64,000 nucleotides of DNA from an uncultured Flavobacterium sp. GTDB taxonomy: Bacteria; Bacteroidota; Bacteroidia; Flavobacteriales; Flavobacteriaceae. The notes beneath the pieces were generated by a model that did not search any database, was not told the origin of the DNA, and worked only from the letters and a program-made list of their open reading frames with translations. The translations under genes and the position numbers were made by a program. The stretch is from the NCBI GenBank assembly GCA_937773775.1, contig CALJVL010000004.1, positions 1 through 64,000 of the forward strand, read 5' to 3'. Numbering within the stretch: the stretch's first letter is position 1; every line of letters starts with the position of its first letter. Below are positions 57,424-64,000 of this stretch, piece after piece.

Positions 57424-58359
57424 ATGAACATTCAACCCTACATCGCTCAACTATTATATCGTTATCAATGTGTTACCGTTCCAGGTTTCGGTGCATTCTT
57501 GACGGAAATTCAATCGACTCAATGGGTTGAGAGCGCAAATTCGTTTTTTCCTCCAAAAAAAATGATTTCTTTCAATGCCAATTTAAAAAATAATGATGGT
57601 CTGTTAGCCAATCATATTGCTCAATCTGAAAAGACATCCTATGATTATGCTGTAAGCGCAATTCAATATGAAGTTTTAAACTGGAGAAAAGCACTTGAAT
57701 TCAATGGCGTGCTTTCTATTAAAAATATTGGTGATATTATCGTGAATGCTGATGGAAATTTAGTTTTCACTCCAATTATTCAAGCGAATTATTTGTCGAG
57801 TTCCTTTGGTTTAACTTCATTTGTTTCTCCTATTGTTAAAAGAGAAATCTTCGAACAAAAAATAGAAGCACTTGCAGAAAGCAAAGTAATCTCTTTAGAC
57901 AGTGAAGAAAGAAAAGGAAATTCTTATTTAAAATATGCGGCGATTTTTATATTGGGGCTTGGTTTAACTGGCAGTGTTAGTTATTCCATTTACCAAAATC
58001 AAATTGCTACGGAAACAGTTCTTGTTGAAACAGCTGTTCAAAAACAAGTACAAAACAAAATTCAAGAAGCGACCTTCTTTATAAAAAGCCCTTTGCCGGC
58101 AGTGACCCTATCCGTAAAAGAAAGCAAAATGTCCTATCATGTGGTAGCAGGTGCGTTTAGAGAAGAAAAAAATGCACAACAAATATTTGAACGCCTCTCT
58201 AAATTAGGCTATAAAGCAAAGCGCATCGCTCCTAACAAATACGGATTATTTCCGGTTTTGTATGGCAGCTACGCCACTTTATCAGAAGCAAACAAAGTAA
58301 AAACAGAAGTTCAAGAAAAGGATAATCCAGCAGCTTGGCTTTTGATACAGTCTTTATAA
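57424..58359 (+). CDS. CCDC81-type HU domain and SPOR domain membrane protein
   Basis: Protein of 311 residues in three parts. An N-terminal HU-like DNA- or ligand-binding fold (NIQPYIAQLLYRYQCVTVPGFGAFLTE) comes first, with a second HU-like part to about 135. A membrane segment (about 178-196) follows, then a C-terminal SPOR domain (about 236-311, YHVVAGAFREEKNAQ) that binds denuded peptidoglycan. It likely links the cell interior to the septal wall. The frame can be read from a TTG six codons earlier, but the ATG at 57424 is preferred. A weak T-tailed hairpin follows at about 58384-58419. Confidence 0.85.
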   Translation: MNIQPYIAQLLYRYQCVTVPGFGAFLTEIQSTQWVESANSFFPPKKMISFNANLKNNDGLLANHIAQSEKTSYDYAVSAIQYEVLNWRKALEFNGVLSIKNIGDIIVNADGNLVFTPIIQANYLSSSFGLTSFVSPIVKREIFEQKIEALAESKVISLDSEERKGNSYLKYAAIFILGLGLTGSVSYSIYQNQIATETVLVETAVQKQVQNKIQEATFFIKSPLPAVTLSVKESKMSYHVVAGAFREEKNAQQIFERLSKLGYKAKRIAPNKYGLFPVLYGSYATLSEANKVKTEVQEKDNPAAWLLIQSL

Positions 58360-58422
58360 TACATAGAATTTTTACGATTTAAACACCTCCAAAAAGCGCA
58401 AAGCTATTTGGGGGTATTTTTT

Positions 58423-58500
58423 TAGGAGCTTTTTCCAGCTATCCGCTGTATCTCTTGTGGCAAACCCCGCAACAAGAGGATGCCGCTTTTATCTGGGCTA
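58423..58500 (+). repeat. ~80-bp dispersed intergenic repeat, best copy
   Basis: Runs from TAGGAGCTTTTTCCAGCTAT through ATCCGCTGTATCTCTTGTGG to ATGCCGCTTTTATCTGGGCTA. The centre forms an imperfect palindrome (CTCTTGT with ACAAGAG). It matches the inverted copy at 18022-18096 and a degenerate copy at 4463-4541. Such elements are familiar in Flavobacterium intergenic regions. Confidence 0.8.
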
Positions 58501-58890
58501 CTGGGATTCATTTTCAAAAAGAAAAAAATGTGTTAATTAACTAAATTTATGGCACGCAGATCCCACTAATTTAGAAATCTAAAAGCAGATTCTTATAGCT
58601 AATAAAGTTTGATTGTTTATTCGAAAAGTGTTAATGATTTAGGACTTCAAGCCCCAGAATGACAAAACAGGCAAGTTTCAAAAGACCGTTATCACGAAAC
58701 ACTCCTCCCGCACTCTTTTTGTACGTTTTAACGATTCAATTACCATAAAACACAGATTTGATGCTTAAATTGTAAATCTCTGTAAAAACAGCTAATTTAG
58801 AATAAAAAAAGCGACTCAGGAAAACTTCCTAAATCGCTAATTTTAAAAATTACTGCCTTGGACGGCAAGTTTGATTATCAAATCCTAATA
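58501..58890. other. Intergenic stretch with one terminator
   Basis: About 390 bases without a gene. At 58810-58838 an imperfect stem (AGCGA with TCGCT, and AGGAA with TTCCT), read on the minus strand, is followed by seven T. It ends the transcript of the 58891 gene. Nothing else was recognised. Confidence 0.6.
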
Positions 58891-59199
58891 TTAGATAATC
58901 TCACTAATTTGAAGTTCTCCTTCGACATTAGTGTAATTAGGCACATCTGCTGCAAATTTTGCTGCGTGAGGTGCAAAAGAAGACTGAAAAGTCGCTATGG
59001 AATCAAACGTCAAATGAGCAATGGCTACATAAGGTGCTAATTCGCCGGGCACTCTTCCGCCCAGGCCTAGGTTCAATTCCATGCCTTTTAAAGCATCTCC
59101 TAAAGATTCAGCAATCATTGGAAGGTGCGAATTTTTATAATAATCGACATCAAATTTGGTCTCTGGACCGTTTGGATACATTACGCTTACTTTTATCAT
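58891..59199 (-). CDS. EthD-family protein
   Basis: Small dimeric alpha-beta barrel protein of 102 residues. IKVSVMYPNGPETKFDVDYY at the start and the HLPMIAESLGDALKGME segment are typical of EthD proteins, first found with ethyl tert-butyl ether degradation but widespread with unknown reactions. It lies about 200 bases from the AhpD-like gene on the same strand, separated by a GC-rich repeat. Confidence 0.88.
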   Translation of the reverse strand: MIKVSVMYPNGPETKFDVDYYKNSHLPMIAESLGDALKGMELNLGLGGRVPGELAPYVAIAHLTFDSIATFQSSFAPHAAKFAADVPNYTNVEGELQISEII

Positions 59200-59270
59200 G
59201 GTGTTTTTTTGTTTTAAATATTAGTCACAAATCTCATTTTATAAAACTTATATTCTCGCTAGTACCATAT

Positions 59271-59353
59271 CGCGGCCCGAGCTGAGTGGAGCTCTTCTTT
59301 GTGCAGCGTAGCGGAACAAAGAAAGCGGGAACGGAGGGCGGATAAGCTGCCCA
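59271..59353. repeat. GC-rich extragenic palindromic element
   Basis: An 83-base stretch far richer in G and C than its surroundings. It contains the inverted repeat TTCTTTGT (59295-59302) and ACAAAGAA (59316-59323) and mirrored purine/pyrimidine blocks (GAGTGGAGCT, CGGGAACGGAGGGCGG). It lies between two minus-strand genes. It looks like a dispersed palindromic repeat, though only this copy is in the window. Confidence 0.6.
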
Positions 59354-59393
59354 AATAAATAAAATGCTCTTTGTAAATTGATTTAGTTTTTAA

Positions 59394-59942
59394 CTATTTT
59401 TTCCAAGCAAACTTCTGGAATGCTGCATCTACCGGCGTGTTTGCGATATGGTTGGTGTAGTTGCTAATTACTTTTTGGGAAACGCCAAGAATGATATCTA
59501 AAACCTGTCTTTCGCCGTATCCTGCGGTATAGAACGCTTCTAGTTCTTCTTGAGAAACAATACCACGGTTACGAACAATAATTAAGGTCATAACACGTAA
59601 AGATTCTAGTTTTGGGTTGGCCAAAGGAGTTTCATTACGTAAGGCTTCAGTAATTGCTTCGTCAACTTTCATCATTGCAGCGATACCTGTATGCGCTGGC
59701 ACACAGTAATGGCAAGCCTGTTCCACGTTGATTGATTGCCAAACTACGGTCAATTCTTCTTCATTGAAAGAAGAATCTACAAATAACTGGTGTAAGCTCT
59801 GGTAGGCTTGAAGTAATCCTGGAGCACCGGCTAAAACGCCATGAAGACCTGGTATCATTCCGTATGCTTTTTGAGAATCTTCTAATAATGATTTACTTGC
59901 TTCTGGAGCTGATTCGATAGTATGAACTTTTAATGTTGTCAT
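59394..59942 (-). CDS. Carboxymuconolactone decarboxylase/AhpD-like protein
   Basis: CMD-domain protein of 182 residues. The redox motif reads EQACHYCVPAHT, giving CxxC and the His of AhpD-type peroxidase partners, so a disulfide-based antioxidant role is likely. The final 60 residues continue the helical fold. The TetR gene lies about 70 bases upstream on the same strand and probably represses it. Confidence 0.88.
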   Translation of the reverse strand: MTTLKVHTIESAPEASKSLLEDSQKAYGMIPGLHGVLAGAPGLLQAYQSLHQLFVDSSFNEEELTVVWQSINVEQACHYCVPAHTGIAAMMKVDEAITEALRNETPLANPKLESLRVMTLIIVRNRGIVSQEELEAFYTAGYGERQVLDIILGVSQKVISNYTNHIANTPVDAAFQKFAWKK

Positions 59943-60015
59943 AGTTTTAATTTTAATTTATTATTATTCATGTTAATATATCTAAGCACACACTTAGTTT
60001 TCGCTAAAAAAAACC

Positions 60016-60579
60016 TTAGATTTTTCTGAAAGTTAATTCAATATAATCATCGATTTCTTTAGTATTGTTTAATCTTGATGCTGCAGCTAAACCGTGTTTT
60101 GCTAATAATAAATAGTTCGCTTGCTTCTCGATGTTTGCTTCGTCCTTTGAATTATCAGCTCTTAATTTCGTAATGAAAATCGCTTTAAGATTATCCATGA
60201 ATTCGGTCATTTGCTCGCTGATAATTTGATCCTCGATGTCGGCAAATTCATTGTAGGTGTTGGTCAGTAAACAACCTTTATGATCCCCCAATTCTGACGG
60301 CATCCTTACCGAATCATAGAAAAACGCTTTGATGTCATTCACTCCGTCTGTTCCGTCTTGTAATTTCTCGAAAATAGAATATATTTTGGTTTTATAACAT
60401 TTCAAGCTTTCTAAGAAAACGCCATGTTTGTTGCCAAAACTTGCATAAATAGAAAATTGGTTGATGCCCATTTCTTTTTCCAACATCCGTACGGAGGTAT
60501 TTTGATACCCATTGCGCCAGAATAAAGACATTGCTTTTTCTATTACTTCTTCTTCGCTATATTGTTTACTTCTTGCCAT
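60016..60579 (-). CDS. TetR-family transcriptional regulator
   Basis: Repressor of 187 residues. The HTH (about 10-55) reads EEEVIEKAMSLFWRNGYQNT followed by GINQFSIYASFGNKHGVF, and the helical ligand domain has the GCLLTNTYNEFAD segment of the AcuR/TetR_C group. It probably controls the AhpD-like and EthD genes downstream in response to an electrophile or similar signal. Confidence 0.9.
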   Translation of the reverse strand: MARSKQYSEEEVIEKAMSLFWRNGYQNTSVRMLEKEMGINQFSIYASFGNKHGVFLESLKCYKTKIYSIFEKLQDGTDGVNDIKAFFYDSVRMPSELGDHKGCLLTNTYNEFADIEDQIISEQMTEFMDNLKAIFITKLRADNSKDEANIEKQANYLLLAKHGLAAASRLNNTKEIDDYIELTFRKI

Positions 60580-60897
60580 TACTTTTTATTATAATACAAA
60601 ACTAAGCAGATGCTTTGAAATAAAAAAGTGTTTAACAGACTTTAACGCTAAACATAAAAAAACAAAGGCTATTTTTTTAAACTAATTCTTGCAACGATCA
60701 ATTTATGGTTGCTTCCAACTACGATTGATGAAAGCGCTTTTACACTCGAATGATTTCCGAAATAAAATGTGGACAATAAGAGTCCTTGTTATCACTTTGG
60801 TCAAACCCTATCTTAAAAGATGTTAAAAAGTAATAAACTGAAGTTAAACAGCTTTTCCGTTCGCCTTTAGTATAACTAGTTTTTGTATCTTGAGAAT
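60580..60897. other. Intergenic region between divergent genes
   Basis: 318 AT-rich bases between the TetR gene and the SDR gene. It should carry both promoters. No RNA gene, repeat or small reading frame was recognised. Confidence 0.5.
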
Positions 60898-61530
60898 ATG
60901 GAAAATATATTAGTAGCAGGTGCTAATGGCGCCACAGGAAAAAAAATAGTAGCCCTTTTAAATAAATCTCAAAATTATAATGCTATTGCTATGGTTAGAA
61001 AAGAGGATCAACAAGCCTATTTTAAAGATCAGAACATTCAAACTGTTTTGGGCGATTTAGAAAATGATATTTCTTCTCTTTTTACCAATAAAATTGATCG
61101 TGTGCTATTTGCCGCAGGTTCAGCTGGCAAAAGTGTGATTGGTGTAGACCAAGAAGGCGCAAAAAAATTAATAAATGCATCTAAGAGTGCCAATGTTAAA
61201 AAGTTTGTAATGTTGAGTTCTATGGGAGCTGACAAACCCGAAGAAGCTACCCAACTACAAGATTATTTGAAAGCAAAACACAATGCCGATGAATATTTAA
61301 AGAATAGCGGTCTAAAATATAGCATTGTAAGACCCGGAACTTTGACCAACGAGCCTCCGTTAGAAATGATCGAACTAGAGCAAAAATTGAATCAGCACGG
61401 CGAAATCAGTAGAGCAGATGTAGCTCAAACCTTAGTGCAAAGCTTAGAAGATAAAACGGCTCCAAATGCCACCTTCGAAATCATAAAAGGAGACACTCCG
61501 ATTCTGAAAGCTCTTGAAAAAGTGAGTTAA
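60898..61530 (+). CDS. Atypical SDR family NAD(P)-binding protein
   Basis: Rossmann-fold protein of 210 residues. The nucleotide loop VAGANGATGKK (about 5-15) and the SSMGADKPEEA and YSIVRPGTLTNEP segments match the SDR_a5 (NmrA/YwnB-like) group. It lacks a clear YxxxK catalytic pair, so it may bind NAD(P) as a sensor or reductase. The frame is open to a TTG five codons upstream; the ATG at 60898 was chosen. It is followed by a strong terminator. Confidence 0.88.
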   Translation: MENILVAGANGATGKKIVALLNKSQNYNAIAMVRKEDQQAYFKDQNIQTVLGDLENDISSLFTNKIDRVLFAAGSAGKSVIGVDQEGAKKLINASKSANVKKFVMLSSMGADKPEEATQLQDYLKAKHNADEYLKNSGLKYSIVRPGTLTNEPPLEMIELEQKLNQHGEISRADVAQTLVQSLEDKTAPNATFEIIKGDTPILKALEKVS

Positions 61531-61587
61531 GAGAACATATATTACGCAGTTTAGATTTAAACGAGAATATAATTATTGATTCAAACT

Positions 61588-61632
61588 AAAAAACCGAAAG
61601 AACTTTACTGTATAAAGTTCTTTCGGTTTTTT
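61588..61632. terminator. Terminator after the SDR gene
   Basis: A perfect stem of at least 18 bp (AAAACCGAAAGAACTTTA with its complement, 61590-61607 and 61613-61630) with a five-base loop and a run of eight T. Confidence 0.92.
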
Positions 61633-61746
61633 TTATGTATAGAACTAAGCAACTACGCATTATAGCAACTTATTTGAATTTACTATTCAAATGACTTATA
61701 GGTTTCTCTAAACTCTTCCCTCTTTTCTTCCTAATTAAATTTTGCT

Positions 61747-62961
61747 TTAAAGATTTGAAATTCTTCGTTTCTCGTCTATTTTTAAATAAATAAGCAAACT
61801 AACTCCCAAAGCGGCACATATTGAAAAACCAACGAATAGTGGCAAGGCTCTCTCTGAAATAAACCCGCCAATATATATACTAATAGGAACGGCCATAATT
61901 GTAGAAATAAAACCGGTTACCGCTGCCGCAATCCCTGCAATGTGTCCTACTGGTTCCATAGCCAGGGCGCGTAAATTTCCGAAAAGAAAACCAATGCTAA
62001 AAAATTGTAATGCAAAAAATAGCAACAAAATACGAATATCGGGATTAACATTGTTATAAAATAAGCCAACATAGGTCGCCGAAACAACAAAGAAAGAAAT
62101 TAAGGCGCCAGTGACTAATTTTTCCATACCATATTTAATAACTAGTACTCCATTTAGAAAAACAGCAGCACCAATAGAGATAGCAAGTCCAGCGAAAATA
62201 AATGGAAATTCTTCTTTTAGATCATATTGATTCTGAAATATTTGCTGTGAACTACTCAGATAGACCATAAAAGATCCCGTAATAAATCCTTGAATAACGG
62301 TAAACCCAATAGTTTTTTTAGATTTAATCAGTTCTTTAAACTCTCCTATAAATCCCTTTGTGGTAAAAACTTTCTTGTTTTCAATTGATAAAGTCTCTGG
62401 TTGTCTCTTCCAAAACCACAACGTAACAAGTATACTAATGATAACTTGAATATAAAAAATCCCATGCCAGTTATAATAGTCGAGAACAAATTTACCCATA
62501 GCAGGAGCCACCACAGGAACCAATATAAAAACAACAGTAACAAATGACATGATACGCGCCATATAATCTCCGCTGTACATATCACGAATAATCGCGATAC
62601 TTATGGTTCTTGGAGCAGAAAGACCTGCTCCCTGCAAGATCCTTCCTATAACCATCATTTCTAAACTTGTGGCATTTACACAGATGAAACTAGCGCCAAT
62701 AAACAAAGCAAAACCCATATAAACTACAGGCTTTCTCCCTAAACTATCTGAAAGCGGACCGAAAACTAAGGGGCCAAATCCAAGTCCTAGAAAGATCATT
62801 GTGATGAGTAATTGATTATCAACAACATCTGTAGTGCCTATTGATATCCCAATAATTTGTAGTGCTGGCAATAAAGCATCAATTGCTAATGCTACTACAG
62901 ACATTAGTGAAGCCATAAGTGCGACGAACTCAAATTGAGAAGTCTTTATATTTTTTTGCAT
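61747..62961 (-). CDS. Bcr/CflA-family multidrug efflux MFS transporter
   Basis: Inner-membrane drug/H+ antiporter of 404 residues with 12 membrane helices. The family motif after helix 2 is visible as FGPLSDSLGRKPV, together with helix 1 LMSVVALAIDALLPAL and SAPRTISIAIIRDMY. The frame extends 20 codons upstream, but the start at 62961 (MQKNIKTSQ) gives the usual length. Substrate is unknown. Confidence 0.9.
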   Translation of the reverse strand: MQKNIKTSQFEFVALMASLMSVVALAIDALLPALQIIGISIGTTDVVDNQLLITMIFLGLGFGPLVFGPLSDSLGRKPVVYMGFALFIGASFICVNATSLEMMVIGRILQGAGLSAPRTISIAIIRDMYSGDYMARIMSFVTVVFILVPVVAPAMGKFVLDYYNWHGIFYIQVIISILVTLWFWKRQPETLSIENKKVFTTKGFIGEFKELIKSKKTIGFTVIQGFITGSFMVYLSSSQQIFQNQYDLKEEFPFIFAGLAISIGAAVFLNGVLVIKYGMEKLVTGALISFFVVSATYVGLFYNNVNPDIRILLLFFALQFFSIGFLFGNLRALAMEPVGHIAGIAAAVTGFISTIMAVPISIYIGGFISERALPLFVGFSICAALGVSLLIYLKIDEKRRISNL

Positions 62962-63200
62962 CTTGCAAAAATAAGATTTTGAATTGGTTTCGACACTGTT
63001 TTTTGGGATTCCAAGAATCAAATATTATGTAGCTTGCAATGCAGAAAGTAGTTTTTCGAATCAGATTAAATTTTAATCGCTTGAATATACTTCCTAGCCG
63101 ACACATCGATAGCGGAATTGTTAATATTCTTTAAAGAAATACAGCGAATAACGAAACTTACAATATTAAAAAAACAATCATTCTGCTCCTGATTTTAAAA

Positions 63201-64000
63201 TTAATTCAAACTTGCTTTAAACATCCTTAGTTCATCCCAAGAGTACTTATCGCCAAATTGCTCTTTCATAGCAGTCAGTGATTCTTCTTTATAATGCTTA
63301 AAGGCTTCCCCCAATTCCTTGATTTTGTCTTGCGGCAAAATGTCCTGCACACTAACTTTTTTGGATTGAATCAACTTGACTAAATGGCTCTCTATGGTTT
63401 GGGTCGTCAGTTTTCTGATTGTCGCAATGTCCTGGATGGACTTCTTCTCAAGCCAGAGATTGTGAGTTATGTCCACGGTGGATTTTTTAGGCGTTTTTGA
63501 ATCTAGCTTTTTCTTTGCAGTGTAGCGTTGTAAATCTTTTTCGTCTTCAATCAACGTGACATGCACTTTCTTGAATTGATTTTGAATCGCCTCGGTTTTT
63601 CTTGTTAGGTATTTTTTTATTTCGTCAGAAGTTAATTTTTCTTTAGAAATAGGCTCTCCTGCCACCACGGTTTCGATCAGCAATTTGGCTTTCATCAATC
63701 GCAAAACAGCTTTGGTCTGTAATTCTTCCAAAACGATCAGTTCGTCATAAAAAACCTTCACTTTCTTGATGCGCTTTACCTCTTCGAGTTTCCATAGGAT
63801 TTCGAAAACCAAATCGTCCATTGGTTTCAGGAAATAACTGAAAGCTGCTTCTATTCTTTCGGATACGTGAATCAAATCAACCGTTTCTGATTTGAAGATT
63901 TTATTGAGCTGTAGAATGAAGTTTTTGGAAGGGTCCATCAACGAATCGATCGAATTCAGCTGTTTTGCTGCCCAAACGGAATGCTTCGATTTCTCAGAGC
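63201..64000 (-). CDS. Helicase C-terminal region with HTH_40 domain (partial)
   Basis: Open on the minus strand from the window edge to a stop at 63201, at least 266 residues. The frame continues past the apparent Met near 63938 (SVWAAKQLNSIDSLMDPSK), so the true start lies outside. Residues in the second half form an HTH_40 domain (HNLWLEKKSIQDIATIRKLT ... IESHLVKL), the C-terminal unit of Pif1/RecD- or RecQ-like helicases in Bacteroidota, with a charged linker before it. The motor domains are not visible, so the helicase type is uncertain. Confidence 0.6.
   Translation of the reverse strand, partial: SEKSKHSVWAAKQLNSIDSLMDPSKNFILQLNKIFKSETVDLIHVSERIEAAFSYFLKPMDDLVFEILWKLEEVKRIKKVKVFYDELIVLEELQTKAVLRLMKAKLLIETVVAGEPISKEKLTSDEIKKYLTRKTEAIQNQFKKVHVTLIEDEKDLQRYTAKKKLDSKTPKKSTVDITHNLWLEKKSIQDIATIRKLTTQTIESHLVKLIQSKKVSVQDILPQDKIKELGEAFKHYKEESLTAMKEQFGDKYSWDELRMFKASLN

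Overview
The window looks like chromosome of a Flavobacterium-type member of the Bacteroidota. The evidence is AT-rich sequence, a gldH gliding-motility lipoprotein, a type IX secretion sorting tail on a metalloprotease, Bacteroidota-specific families (DUF5694, DUF4837), TANNTTTG-type -7 boxes, and a heme gene order with a HemJ-type oxidase. No rRNA, tRNA, CRISPR array or intact insertion sequence was seen. Names come from recognising motifs and families by eye; no database search was run.

Layout. 1-6 kb: end of a U32 peptidase, ricT, gldH, a class A penicillin-binding protein, and both subunits of a 3-oxoacid CoA-transferase. 6-14 kb is a disturbed accessory stretch: a DUF5694 protein, a LytS/LytTR two-component pair, two truncated copies of the scoB 3' end, two small secreted or membrane unknowns, and an M4 metalloprotease broken by a tight cluster of single-base insertions. 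14-18.5 kb: a CheY-like regulator, a fused oligopeptide ABC ATPase, a DEDDy exonuclease, an alkyltransferase and a cytochrome c lipoprotein. 18.9-32.6 kb is the heme cluster: hemA-C-D-E-(unknown)-(AlbA_2 protein)-F-B on the minus strand, then a divergent AraC regulator, hemH, two tandem MATE transporters and hemJ on the plus strand. hemE carries an apparent one-base frameshift near its start. 32.6-52.3 kb is mostly housekeeping: histidine kinase, crotonase, HD hydrolase, acyl-ACP desaturase, two PlsC acyltransferases, rnpA, S41 protease, OmpA-like protein, DUF4837, MltD, pgk, DNA polymerase III delta', DoxX, thioesterase, recA and trpS.

52.4-57.3 kb is the most interesting region. A complete dprA and a diverged copy of its 3' half flank about 3.2 kb of very AT-rich DNA. 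That DNA encodes an ABC ATPase, two membrane proteins, a 53-residue peptide with a double-glycine leader and a Gly-rich, two-Cys core, and a small HTH protein that itself carries a matching MEKxxGG motif. I read it as a bacteriocin-like peptide locus with an ABC immunity or export system, acquired next to dprA. 57.4-64 kb holds an HU/SPOR protein, an EthD protein, an AhpD-like protein with a TetR regulator, an SDR protein, a Bcr/CflA efflux pump and the C-terminus of a helicase.

One layout recurs at scoB, hemH and dprA: an intact gene, then extra genes, then a truncated and diverged copy of the same gene's 3' end. It marks sites where accessory genes entered or were duplicated. Two frameshifted genes (the M4 protease and hemE) show only extra bases, mostly in homopolymers, so sequence error must be excluded before calling them broken.
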